Shown in pieces: positions 10,016 through 34,546 of a DNA stretch of 64,000 nucleotides. The position numbers were made by a program, and so were the translations under genes. The DNA is from Elysia chlorotica (lineage: Eukaryota; Mollusca; Gastropoda; Plakobranchidae), in the NCBI GenBank assembly GCA_003991915.1, contig RQTK01000022.1:44881-108880 (forward strand), in the 5' to 3' direction. The notes beneath the pieces were generated by a model. It searched no databases. It had not been told where the DNA came from and saw nothing but the letters and a program-made list of their open reading frames with translations. Every line of letters begins with the position of its first letter. Positions within the stretch are counted from its first letter, which is position 1.

Positions 10016-12221
10016 ATGAGGATTGAGGAACTAAACTAACCTGAGAAGTCAAGATTGCCAGTGAGGATTTTTTCCAAAGCACCAGGTTACAGGCCAAAAT
10101 TTATTATGTGGGCTCTAAAATCACTACTAGATTCATTAAAAATTTAAAACGTATCACTCCCTTGCGAAATCTCATTAGTTTTGTTAGTTTAAGAAATCCA
10201 AAGGCCTTGTTGTTGTTTTTTTATTTGTTTCTGTACAATAATTTAAATGGCGGAGCATCAAGTCTGAATCAGGAAAACAAAACAAAAACAAAAATCAAGC
10301 GTGTTTCGTGTAGCCTTGGAACTACAGTTGGACCCGCGAAATCGGGAAAGATGCTGGGGAACATAATTTTTACATTAAGCTTATAAAATCATCATAAAAT
10401 CGGGTAATATTGACCTCTTACACGGGAAAAATTCATACATCACTCTCGAATGGGGAGTGGAGGGAAGGTCGCTTATAAATGTGTAGGCCTACATGAGAAA
10501 AGCGATTCTGGTATGAATTAATTAGCACACGTAGGGATTTCACGGTTTTTGGTGACACTTAGCAGTGATGTGTGATTCAGGCAAGAATAGTCTTCGCCAT
10601 CTTCCTGATAACCTTTCATTCACTCGCATATTTTCATCTCTCTCTTCCCCTCTCTCTTTCTCTCCGCCTCTATCGCTTTGCCAAGTATGCGAAAACCCCA
10701 ATCATGCCAATGGGCACAATGAAAGTGTTGATATTTTCCATAAGCCATAAATCGTGAAATACAGTAGCTGTAGTGTAGAAACAACAGCAGCAGCAGTAGT
10801 GTATACTACTTACAGGTACAGCAGCGGACAGTTTTATGCCATTCTTTTCATATAATTGGAACGTGTCATGTTTGGAAGAGATAACCTCTTTAAAACCGCA
10901 CCGCAGTACATCATCAATACAAGTATTCAAATCAGGTTTAGTGTGTTACATGATTTTATTTGTTGCGTCGACTATTTGAGCAATGTCATTCTAAAATAGA
11001 GTGTGAAGTTCATATATATTTACCATATTCCTCATCTCTTATTCATTTCAGGGCGTTCTTGATTTTAATAGCTTACGTTAGGGTCCGATATCATTGTTTT
11101 CTATTGATTCGCCAATCTCACCAGGATTCACAGCAGCCTGCCATCTTCTTTACTTTCGCTTGTGCTTTCATTGCCAGCACCCCGTGGTACAAAGATAGGC
11201 GATGACGAATCTTCATGTAATTTAGCCTCAAGCCAATGACCTTTTTTGTTTGTTAATTAAAATGATTCATAAGATGAATAGAAAATTAAATACACGTGCA
11301 TTTCACAAGCTGACAATCTATCTGTGAACTAATGGCATCTTAAAGAAGAGAACACATTGTCGCCCTTAACATGCGCAAATTATATGTTGTGTGAAGAGAA
11401 TGAAACAATATACACGTAATCGTTATGTTCGAACCTTAATCGTTGAAAGAATAAATCTGCGAAGCTCTATCATTGAGCTCGAAGGTGTTTCGCTTGACGT
11501 TATTTTCCAAATTAAGTAGCGCATCACGGGTTCCGGATCAAGATCAAGGTATTAATAAACTGTCTTATTCATAGGCTATCTGTTTGTTTGTTTTAATTAA
11601 TAGATTTAGATCTCGATTATTTTGAGTGTCTATCAAGAGGAAATAAGAAGGTTAATTTAGAGCTATATTTTATGACAATAAGATTTAAAAAGCTACATAC
11701 GGTACCCTATGGTGACTGATGGGTGGATAAGTGCTTGGTTGATTCTTAAGGTTGTATCCAATCATTGAAATTTACAGCAATAAATACGTAAATAAATAAG
11801 TACATACATGAATAAATAAATAAATAAATGAATAAATAAATAAAATAAATAAATAAAAAATTGCGATACTAAAACAGTTTCGATTCTCAGGGCCCAGGTC
11901 GCCCACCCTTTTTTTTCTCATACAAAAATGCTTTCCTTCCCTACCTAGTATATAGCCTATATAGTGCTGATGTTGGCGTTAAACCTACTCAACAACAATT
12001 CTCTACATCGAAGAATAAAAAAAAACAACAAAAAAACACGTCGCTTCTGGTGGTGGACCTTTGGTAGGGAGATTTGTAATGTTAGTTTGTTTCAAGTTTA
12101 GCGCCCATCGTCACTATTTAAGCTTTACAAGTTTTGTGGATGAGTGAGGGGCGAGGGAGCTTTGTTTGGTTGATTGTTATCGCAACGCCTCTAATTGTTT
12201 TTTTTTTTTTTTAATGCTCTA

Positions 12222-12227
<6 letters not shown>
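10016..12227. other. Gene-poor AT-rich stretch
   Basis: No gene can be supported. A minus-strand stretch at 10670-10930 is open and includes IKLSAAVP followed by a good donor GTAAGTAG near 10813, and a hydrophobic segment INTFIVPIGMIGVFAYLAKR ending at a stop near 10671; these could be two small exons but are unsupported. An (AATA)n tract lies at about 11795-11855. The piece at 11948-11995 (TATAGTGCTGATGTTGGCGTTAAACC) is a SINE 3' end. Confidence 0.4.
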
Positions 12228-12274
<47 letters not shown>

Positions 12275-12290
12275 TAGAGAGAGAGAGAAA
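12228..12290. repeat. (GA)n microsatellite
   Basis: Almost pure GA with some GACA, abutting the first copy of the 430-bp duplicated segment. Confidence 0.9.
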
Positions 12291-12719
12291 TGTCTGGCAA
12301 TTCTACATGCTGACAGTGACACAGAGACAGCGCAGGTCTATACGGACTGTCTCTAGTCTCAACTTCGTCTGGGATGGCCCAATGCAAAAAAAAAATAAAA
12401 AATTTTACTCTTTTATAAGCTATATAAATGTTAGATATTTCTAAAAGAAAAGAATCAACAATGGTAGAGCAATATTAATATACATTGTAATTGTTTAGAA
12501 GGTATTATGACACACAATTGGTTATGTTCATCTTATCCAAACATGCAATTAAGAACAAAAGATGCAAAATAAGAAAAAAAGACTAAACAAATTTAGTAAC
12601 TTTCCATCAGGTTTTCAACTGTGCATGCTGACAGAAAGAGTAAAGTGGCACAACAGTTGCGTAATGATGCATGACTTTGTACAAAAAGCGTTAAAAAATA
12701 ATAATAAAGTTCTGTAGGC

Positions 12720-12721
<2 letters not shown>
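12288..12721. repeat. 430-bp duplicated segment, copy A
   Basis: Nearly identical to 15366-15799, from AATGTCTGGCAATTCTACAT to GTTCTGTAGGCAT. The first 60 bp resemble the SINE body (CTGGCAATTCTACATGCTG...GAGACAG), so the segment probably includes a diverged SINE. Copy A begins directly at a GA tract and ends directly at a (GAT)n tract. Confidence 0.85.
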
Positions 12722-12767
<46 letters not shown>

Positions 12768-12800
12768 ATGATGATAATGATGATAATAATAATGATAATA
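12721..12800. repeat. (GAT)n/(ATA)n microsatellite
   Basis: About 16 GAT units grading into GATAAT repeats. Confidence 0.9.
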
Positions 12801-13276
12801 TAATGGGTCTCTTTGAATGCAAAGGATGGTTTATTATGTAATTTTTGAAATATCTTGGGAACAGCTGTAATGTTTATTTGATTTAATCCCATTTTCATAG
12901 TGATGGAAAGACCATTCGAACTTTTACCTCGAAAATAGTCTATACGTGTAAAAAGCGATGGTTTTACCCTAAACAGGGTTTATCGAGGTATATTTAGTTG
13001 CTGGAGCGTTTTGACAACTAAGCTGTTTGTGTAGGCTCTAACTTAAGTTTTTTTTTTCAGATTGTAATACTGCTTTGCTAGTACTAGTACTAGTGTAGTA
13101 GTAAGAGAAATCTACATATAAATGATTGTAGGGCTCCACTTACTTGTGGACTCAAATACTGCTGATTTTTTTCAGAAGATTCATCCTTTTTGCCTCTATA
13201 TTTGTTTACGATTTTTTTGGCCATTTTCCTGTTCAATTTATTGATCCCTTAAAATAAATAAGGACAAAATATGACA
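12801..13276. other. Noncoding, nothing recognised
   Basis: AT-rich single-copy-looking DNA. A small CTAGTACTAGTACTAGT palindrome lies near 13079-13094. Confidence 0.3.
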
Positions 13277-13400
13277 GCAACAACAACAACAACAAAACAG
13301 GACCGGTAATAACTATAACAACAACAACAACAAAAACAACAACAACAACAGCAGCAGCAGCAAAAATAACAACCACAACAACAAAACAAAACAAAAAAGC
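13277..13400. repeat. (CAA)n-rich low-complexity tract
   Basis: Interrupted CAA repeats with CAG interruptions. Open frames across it are artefacts of the repeat. Confidence 0.85.
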
Positions 13401-13593
13401 AAACAAACATGACATCAAACATTAAGAACTTACAATAGGAAAGAAAGAGATATCTTCAAACACGTTTGAATGCAATAATAAAAATTATTTTTATTTGCTT
13501 TTGCAGTGCTACCAAAAACAGTAACTGTAACAATTATTCTGTCTGACACCACAAAACATCAAGGAGACTCGTCTTGCTACCCATCAACATGAT

Positions 13594-13606
13594 TCAAAGA
13601 GAGAGA

Positions 13607-13654
<48 letters not shown>

Positions 13655-13804
13655 GAGACAGAGAGAGAGCTAAAGAAAGAGAGATAGATAGATAGAGAGA
13701 GAGAGCGAGAGGGAGAGAGAAAAGAGAGAAAGAGAGAGAGAAAAAATGGAGAGCTCTAGAAGAGAAAGAATTAGCGAGATAAATAGATAGACAGACAGAT
13801 AGAC

Positions 13805-13862
<58 letters not shown>
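13594..13862. repeat. GA-rich compound microsatellite
   Basis: Two long (GA)n tracts (about 13597-13650 and 13807-13861) separated by GATA/GACA-type repeats. Confidence 0.9.
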
Positions 13863-13864
<2 letters not shown>

Positions 13865-15365
13865 TTCCTACAGGAACGAGTGAAGAGCAATGGCAGTGCT
13901 GGTGTCTTTAAGGTATGAGGTTAGAGATTAGAGCACAGACTTCTATACCAACAAGCCTGTTAGCCCAAACGTCTCTCCCCTCTTAGGCTCTATGACAGAA
14001 GAACATACCATGGAAAGAAAACTATATGGATCCTTCTTGGTTGAACTTCAAAAGACTGTGGACTACATACTAGATTCGGAACTTTCTGTGTAGTCATTTT
14101 CAAGTGAACGAAGAAGAAGAAGAAGAAGGCTCTATGAGATCTTTTTGTTGAGGCTGGCAACTAGTAAACAAATACTTCCTACCTAGAGCCGTATACTGAA
14201 GAAACAAGAAGCAATAATGCCAACTAGATCATTATTTTTTTTCTTACTGAACTACTTCGTGTACAGCGGTAAAGCATTGAATATCAATATCAATACATAA
14301 CCCATTGACAGATTTGCACTGAATTTTTTTATATCGATTGAAAATCAGTAAATTTACGTAAATTTGGTATCATTATGAAGAAGGTTCAATAAAGCTGAAA
14401 AAGTTTTGTAGTGTATGTTAAAATACCCTTGTTAAGTTTTTTGTTCCTTGATTCCAGTTGGCAAGTTTGCGAGTGCTTATGATTTATTACTCCCATACAA
14501 TTTTTAGTAACCCCTACGTCTTTATTGATATTTCAACTTCAAATACTTGTAGAGTTCCAAGAGTTGTGATTTAACCATCACCGTATAGGATCCCCCAGCG
14601 AAACCTAGAGGATGTTAGACCCAGAGAGAGGGACAGAATTCTCTTTCTCTGCCTCTGTAGAGAAGTAATTTAGCTACTATGTACACAAATTTTGTTCACT
14701 AGAGCCATATAAGTCTCAACAGCTTGGGCTATCAGCCTGGCCAGTATAGAGTTTGATGCATTAAGGAACAGAGAATGACATGTAGTTATGACAATATGTG
14801 TGTTTGTTAAACGGCGTACGCTATCTTCTACTGGTTACTTTATCATGTAATCATTATCAATTGAACACAGTTGATAAATCACTTGTTACATGTACATACA
14901 TGTACATATTTATAAAGAAATACATAAACAAAAGTTATAATATACGCAAGGCTTACAACCATGAAATACAACTGCAATATTTACACATTATTTTGCAGGC
15001 ACATAGTATTAGTTATACACATGCGGTGTTATTGTTGTTTACCATATAAATACAGCATGGAGAGAGTTAAATTCTCATATCTTCACAGATAGAGGAACAA
15101 TTTGTATGAAGTATTCCAAAACATTTTTTAATATTTTTCAAACCATAGTGCAATTAATCCTAAGGAGAGAGGAGAAAAAAAAAGGAAATGTGTAGTGTGT
15201 TTCAGTTTTAAGCTGAGCTTTGCGAAATATTTCATTTGATCATTCTGCAAATTACTTAAGACCTCTATGTGCTGACCCAAGAAAATTGCGCTCATGCTCT
15301 ATCCTAGTTTAACATTCCTTATTTTCTACAAGAATATATATATTACAGGAACGGGTCCCAAAACT
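13863..15365. other. AT-rich stretch with one dispersed-repeat copy
   Basis: No gene is supported. At 14581-14665 lies a copy of a dispersed repeat of about 95 bp with the core GTATAGGATCCCCCAG...GTTAGACCCAGAGAGAGGG and CTCTGTAGAGAAG, also seen at 18.7 kb and three times at 23.45-23.74 kb. The rest shows only short simple repeats. Confidence 0.45.
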
Positions 15366-15799
15366 AATGTCTGGCAATTCTACATGCTGACAGTGACACA
15401 GAGACAGCGCAGGTCTATACGGACTGTCTCTAGTCTCAACTTCGTCTGGGATGGCCCAATGCAAAAAAAAAATAAAAAATTTTACTCTTTTATAAGCTAT
15501 ATAAATGTTAGATATTTCTAAAAGAAAAGAATCAACAATGGTAGAGCAATATTAATATACATTGTAATTGTTTAGAAGGTATTATGACACACAATTGGTT
15601 ATGTTCATCTTATCCAAACATGCAATTAAGAACAAAAGATGCAAAATAAGAAAAAAAGACTAAAACAAATTTAGTAACTTTCCATCAGGTTTTCAACTGT
15701 GCATGCTGACAGAAAGAGTAAAGTGGCACAACAGTTGCGTAATGATGCATGACTTTGTACAAAAAGCGTTAAAAAATAATAATAAAGTTCTGTAGGCAT
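15366..15799. repeat. 430-bp duplicated segment, copy B
   Basis: Second copy of 12288-12721 in the same orientation. Here it is preceded by GGAACGGGTCCCAAAACTAA, which extends the similarity to the SINE body (GACGGGCCCCAAGAC), so copy B keeps more of the original element. Confidence 0.85.
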
Positions 15800-16398
15800 T
15801 TCAATTTTTTTTTTTTGTAATGTTAATGTACTATACTACAGTGGATAATGTAAGTTTTAAGGTTGGACTTTGTCTTACTGTTATGGTACCGGTACTAAAA
15901 ATGTAGAGGCACATGAAAAATTATTGTGGGATTTCCACAAATTAACTTGAAGCTGATTTCCGCCATGCTAATTAGGTCAACCACGTTGGTTGTTGGTGTA
16001 CTACTACTAGATAAATTAAACGCTTGTTGCTCTATTAGCCCAAATGTACTTCTCTCTATAAGGCCATTGGGACTTGGTAACACGGTGAATTGAATTTCTA
16101 TCTTTAAATAATATGTTAAATTTACAGGCGAAAAATAGACAATTAAAATAAAATGTAACAATAACAGTAACAACTTCACAAGTCTAAAGATTTGTGCTCC
16201 TCACACAAATCATTATTATCAATATAAAAATGTCAATAAAAGTGTGTGTGTGTGTGGGTGTGTGTGTGGAAGTGGGGGGGGGGGGGGAAATAATAAAAAA
16301 CATCACAATGCTAGACAAATTAATTAAAACATGTGACTGTAATCGCTTGAGCTTGTGCAATGTTTAAGTTAAGTGCATAGATAACACCTCACACGTAC
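15800..16398. other. Noncoding, simple repeats only
   Basis: No coding support. A (GT)n tract followed by a run of G lies at about 16243-16287. Confidence 0.4.
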
Positions 16399-16804
16399 AC
16401 GTATTCTGCTTTAAGAACCTCTATAATTGTTAGCATCATAGGGACGTATTCTGCTTCAAGAACCTCTATAATTGTTAGCATCATAGGGACGTATTCTGCT
16501 TCAAGAACCTCTATAATTGTTAGCATCATAGGGACGTATTCTGCTTCAAGAACCTCTATAATTGTTAGCATCATAGGGACGTATTCTGCTTCAAGAACCT
16601 CTATAATTGTTAGCATCATAGGGACGTATTCTGCTTCAAGAACCTCTATAATTGTTAGCATCATAGGGACGTATTCTGCTTCAAGAACCTCTATAATTGT
16701 TAGCATCATAGGGACGTATTCTGCTTCAAGAACCTCTATAATTGTTAGCATCATAGGGACGTATTCTGCTTCAAGAACCTCTATAATTGTTAGCATCATA
16801 GGGA
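16399..16804. repeat. 45-bp minisatellite, 9 copies
   Basis: Nine head-to-tail units of 45 bp (GTATTCTGCTTCAAGAACCT...CATAGGGAC), almost identical; the first has TTTAAG instead of TTCAAG. Because 45 is a multiple of three the minus strand stays open (unit VPMMLTIIEVLEAEY), but there is no supporting gene context. Confidence 0.95.
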
Positions 16805-16822
16805 CAGCTTTATCACAAAGCG

Positions 16823-17210
16823 AAAAAAAAGAACGGAAAAGAAACAGCTTGAAACCCAAACACATACTGATAACACTAATATATGTGATAACTTTAACAC
16901 ATCCAGAAGAGACGATCTTCCCAGTTCATAGATTGATCTTTTCTTCAGTGTATGGAGGTTTAATTATAAAAGTGAGCTTTTTTTTTAAAAAAGAACGGAA
17001 AAGAAACAGCTTGAAACCCAAACACATACTGATAACACTAATATATGTGATAACTTTAACACATCCAGAAGAGACGATCTTCCCAGTTCATAGATTGATC
17101 TTTTCTTCAGTGTATGGAGGTTTAATTATAAAAGTGAGCTTTTTTTTAAACAGCTTGATCTTTTCTTCAGTGTATGGAGGTTTAATTATAAAAGTGAGCT
17201 TTTTTTTTTT
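16823..17210. repeat. About 160-bp tandem repeat, 2.4 copies
   Basis: Units start at AAGAACGGAAAAGAAACAGC (about 16828 and 16991), each ending GGTTTAATTATAAAAGTGAGC plus a T run. A third, truncated unit of about 55 bp starts at about 17155. Confidence 0.9.
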
Positions 17211-17352
17211 TTTTTACCTACAATTAGGTCAAGCAGTAAAACAAATAATTCTCTTTGGCAGCTGTGTGGGTTTAGTTTTCGTCTTCAAAAACATATCATC
17301 CTCATTAAATCATACTTTGAGCATCTTTAATTTTTTTTTTTTTTTAAGAGTT

Positions 17353-17493
17353 TAAAATTCACAACAGCAACAGATCTAGAAAAAATACGCACTAAAGCAG
17401 AAGATAGACAAGGATGGAAAACTTTTACCGCAGAATTGATGAAAACAGCCGAAGCTGCGAGATCTGTTGACCACGCTGGCGAAAGGCTCTAAG
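17353..17493 (+). pseudogene. LINE ORF2 C-terminal relic
   Basis: The segment encodes TDLEKIRTKAEDRQGWKTF and ends HAGERL-stop, followed by a TAAGTCAAGTAAGTCAG tail. The A-E-D-R-x-x-W pattern near the protein end followed by a short TAAG-type tail is typical of non-LTR retrotransposon 3' ends. A related relic lies at 60.64-60.83 kb (IAEQRDQWRIL...DAERR) with the same tail. It is 5'-truncated, as is usual for LINE insertions. Confidence 0.6.
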
Positions 17494-18700
17494 TCAAGTA
17501 AGTCAGTTTTTTCTAACAAGAATGCAAAGAAAGAGTTTTGCTGGCACTATTTCCATTCTTCCAGTTCCAGGTACAGGCATAGACTTAATGGGTACAGTCA
17601 AAGTGTTTAAATGAAGCTCATGCTGGTAGTGGTAGCAAAGATCTTACAAAATACAAGTATTACACGAGATCTTTGGCTGGTAGTCATACATATATATTAT
17701 CTATATATTGATTTTACTTGAGCAAAATTTCTGCCAACTTGCATGCTTTTAATTTTTTTTAAACCTGTCACAGTGTCAGTGTCACAATTAAAAAACTAAG
17801 AGATTCAGTTTTTCTTTTTTTTTTTGTGACAACAGTATATTTAAGATAACGATCTGTAAACATTTTATCCCTTGATTGATCTTTGAAGCAAGTAGATACA
17901 GTAATTGTTTTGGCTATAAGAAAAAAAATATGTAAGAATTTGAATTTTGAGCGACTGATGATTTCTTTCAAGTAATGTATACACATACTTTGATGAACAT
18001 GAACTATGGGATATATACGGTAATGAAAGCAGAATACAACAGGCATCAGATCTTATGCATCAATTGGTCACACAATTTTTTAACACTTGAGATTCTACAA
18101 AATACAAAGCATATTAAACTGAGATATTCTTGCCCATTAAGAAGTTGTCATGTTAAACAAAGAAAAATTATGGCCAATAATATTAGTACAATGTATATAC
18201 AATACAAAAGAACATAAGAATGACCCTTTATTTAATTTCCTCAAAGTTTTCTATGAGATTTAGAAACTGTATGATGAGTGCAATTGAGAGTTAAATGAAA
18301 GACACTCCCCTTGTAGGCCTACTTGTAAAAAAAAAAAAATTAACCTTTACATTGTACTGGACAGCCGGTCCTGCAAATAGGAAAGCCCATTGAAGTAACG
18401 AGGCCCATGGCGAAATGTAAACACAATAGGTAAAAGAATCTACAGAGGCATCCAATCATAACTCTATCCTATATAAATATATACAGAGGCTAGGGAGATA
18501 AAAAAACAACAAAAAAACCTATCCCCAAAGGATGTGATTTTGTCATCCATCATTGAGGTGTAAATTGAAAAGGATGTAGGCCTATACATGTAGTCTTATT
18601 GAAAAAAATGTACGCTAAGTAACGACTAACTTCGAGGAAAAATTCAATGCACAGAAATTGGCTTGTGAAGGAAAACAACTGTCTTCTACACTGAGATATG
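17494..18700. other. AT-rich, nothing recognised
   Basis: No coding or structured repeat signal beyond homopolymers and short AT repeats. Confidence 0.35.
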
Positions 18701-18770
18701 TGTTCTCTATAGAGGGAGGGATTTAACGTTTTCTAGGTTCCCCTGGGGGATCCTATACGGCGTCTACACT
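18701..18770 (-). repeat. Dispersed GGATCC-containing repeat, inverted copy
   Basis: Reads TTCTCTATAGAGGGAGGGA...TTTTCTAGGTTCCCCTGGGG and GATCCTATACGGCG, the reverse complement of the repeat at 23.45-23.74 kb. Confidence 0.7.
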
Positions 18771-18816
18771 GAGATAAATGCACTGAACATCTGATTCTCA
18801 TAGGTAATCTCAGTCA

Positions 18817-19018
18817 TGTGGAAAAAAGCCCCCCTTATAAATAATTAAAATCCTCCTGGGTTCCTGAATATTGACTATGTTGGTGAGACCCCAGACCGAG
18901 GATGTACCCAGGATTGGACCGGTGGAAAAAAGCCCCCCTCACAGTTAAATTCCTTCTGGGTTCCTGAATATTGACTATGTTGGTGAGACCCCAGATCAAG
19001 GTACCCAGGATTGGACCA
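18817..19018. repeat. 100-bp tandem duplication
   Basis: Two copies of GTGGAAAAAAGCCCCCCT...CTGAATATTGACTATGTTGG...TACCCAGGATTGGACC (about 18818-18922 and 18923-19018). Confidence 0.9.
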
Positions 19019-20204
19019 GTTATATTATACTGACACCGACAAAAACAGGAGAAAATAAGGCGAGGTTGAATAAAGCAAAGCTAGAGTGTTGTCAAACCAA
19101 CTATCGCACAAAAAATCGTCCACATTTTTTATTACACTAAATGAAGAAAAATCATCCTTCATAATGGCTTCAGGGACATAATTATGATATATTGCATTTT
19201 CATGATGACAGAATATAAATGACAATTTTCCTGTGCAAGTTATAGTTCCAAGAAAAGAAAAACGTTTTCTTAAAAAAAAAATTTAAGAGGAAAATATTTT
19301 GAGACACCCTACACTTTACCACAGACTATCAGAATCAAACCAAAACTTGAGCAAAACTAGATCGTAATTTAAACTGGTCTGAACATTTGCAAGACTATTT
19401 TCTCACAGTCTGATGTCTGCTGCTTGGAAATACAATTTGCTTTTCAGAGATAAATGCTTTAAATACACGTCTTTATAATAAATACTAATATTGTGCACAC
19501 AATAAAACCCCAACAAAAACAACAGAATTTGAATGGTAAATTGCCTATTTTGATGATCGTAACATTTTCTAAATGGCTTACACATGTCTTCTCAAATCAG
19601 TTGAAAGTAATTAACTATCAAAAGAAAGGAAATTTTCTTTCCTTTCCCTTAGAATGCCTATGCGTTTTAATCTAGTCATACATTTATCTTGTGCTTTACA
19701 CACACAAAAAAGCCTTAGAAATATCCAATTTGTGCAATACTGATTACAAAGAATGGAAAAGAAAGCACAGGAACATGTCAGTAAGATTTAGTCTACAAAT
19801 GACAATAAATAAATTTAACCACATTTCTTTTTCATGCTCTCAGACAAATTATAAAACTTAATCATATGGATTTCTCGGACTGGTATACTGACTCTGTTGT
19901 ATTACGAAATTACCAAAAGCTATTTTGGGAGTGCCAAAAGCACTTTGTGAGGAAAACGATCCCATGCTTTTCTGCAGCCAACTTTCTAAACAGCACAAAG
20001 TGAGTAAAGATGATTGTAAAAAAAAAACAACCCAACCCTCCAAGACTTTAAAATCCCTGACTTGAGTTATAGATCTGCACGGATCAGAAAAAACCCCCAA
20101 CAAAAACAAAAAAAAAAACAACAAACACAATTGCTTCTAATAGTCCTTAAATATTGTATAAAATTTGAAAGGCTAGCTATCTACCATGTTGTTTGGGTTT
20201 TGAT
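19019..20204. other. Noncoding, nothing recognised
   Basis: AT-rich DNA downstream of the GPSM2 gene. No convincing exon is seen on either strand. Confidence 0.35.
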
Positions 20205-20209
20205 ATTAC

Positions 20210-20245
<36 letters not shown>
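20205..20245. repeat. (ATT)n microsatellite
   Basis: About 13 ATT units. Confidence 0.9.
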
Positions 20246-20467
20246 ATATCCTTTTTTAAAATATCATTTCTATCATTATCATGTTGTTTTTAAATCCTTA
20301 AGTTATATTGTTTTAATTTGTTTTTACTCTTAATTAGAGTCTATGTCAGTGTATAATATATTAGGGGAATTTATATCTCACGCTTTCTTTTGATTTTTCT
20401 TATACAGTTAAGATTAGCTTCAGGTTCATGATAATGAAATAATACATAGTCATTATAAATGTTTATT

Positions 20468-20483
20468 CTTCTTCTTCTTCTTC

Positions 20484-20521
<38 letters not shown>

Positions 20522-20560
20522 GTTGTTGTTGTTATTGTTATTGTTGTTATTTTGTTATTG
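20468..20560. repeat. (CTT)n-(ATT)n-(GTT)n compound microsatellite
   Basis: Adjacent CTT, ATT and GTT runs. Confidence 0.9.
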
Positions 20561-20781
20561 TTGATGATGGTACTAGTTGTTACTTCTGATATCTAGTCAC
20601 TATGATAATAATAATAATAGTAGTAGTAGTAAACGTCTTAACTGTATTGATATTGCTTTCAACAATATAATTACTAAGATAAATCTGTCCTAAAACAAGT
20701 CAAGACAAGCTAGTGACTTAACATTCGACATCAAAGGATTTCAGTTAACAAAGCAAACTCACACAAAAAAAAAATTTGACA

Positions 20782-20787
20782 TTTATT
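20782..20787 (-). promoter_or_regulatory. Candidate poly(A) signal for GPSM2
   Basis: AATAAA on the minus strand (TTTATT on plus), about 450 bp past the GPSM2 stop. It is the first clear hexamer I see downstream, but AT-rich DNA produces such motifs by chance. Confidence 0.3.
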
Positions 20788-20981
20788 GTTAACTGGGTTA
20801 GGCTAATTCATTCCGTGGAATTCTTCACCCACACAAGAACTTAACAGAAGATTTTTTCACTACCTTCCTCATCCGTCACTGTGTATGAATATTGTAAAAT
20901 AATATTTACGTAAAAAACAACAAACAGCGCCTCAGTCTTTTTTTTCTTCACAACAATCAATTCTCTGCGTAGAAAAAAATA

Positions 20982-21021
20982 ATCAATCTTAATCTCATAC
21001 AAAATTCAAACACTTGTAATC

Positions 21022-21056
<35 letters not shown>

Positions 21057-21202
21057 TATAGTACAGCAATTCAAATTCCAGTAGCGAGACAGATCAAGAG
21101 AAAAAAATCAATCTTAATCTCATACAAAATTCAAACTCTTGTAATATATAATATTAATATAGTACAGTAATTTAAATTCCGGTAGCGAGACAGATCAAGA
21201 GC
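20982..21202. repeat. About 110-bp tandem duplication with (AT)n, in likely 3' UTR
   Basis: Two copies of CAATCTTAATCTCATACAAA...AATATAGTACAG...GTAGCGAGACAGATCAAGAG; the first contains an (AT)n run at 21023-21049. It lies 30-250 bp downstream of the GPSM2 stop, so it is probably in the 3' UTR. Confidence 0.9.
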
Positions 21203-21234
21203 TATAATCATAGTAATCATAGTCTGGGCCAGAG

Positions 21235-34360
<13,126 letters not shown>

Positions 34361-34435
34361 TGTCTGGTAGAGGAGGAACAGGGGGGGGGGCGTTTAAAAT
34401 AAATATCATACAATTATATAGAGAGTTAAATAAGA

Positions 34436-34479
34436 AAAGAATGGTTAGCAAGCTCCATACACGAGGAGGCCATTGTCTG

Positions 34480-34546
<67 letters not shown>

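Noticed and set aside
16389-16865. A 158-codon repeat protein
   Set aside because: It is exactly the 45-bp minisatellite; no splice sites, homology or start context support a gene.
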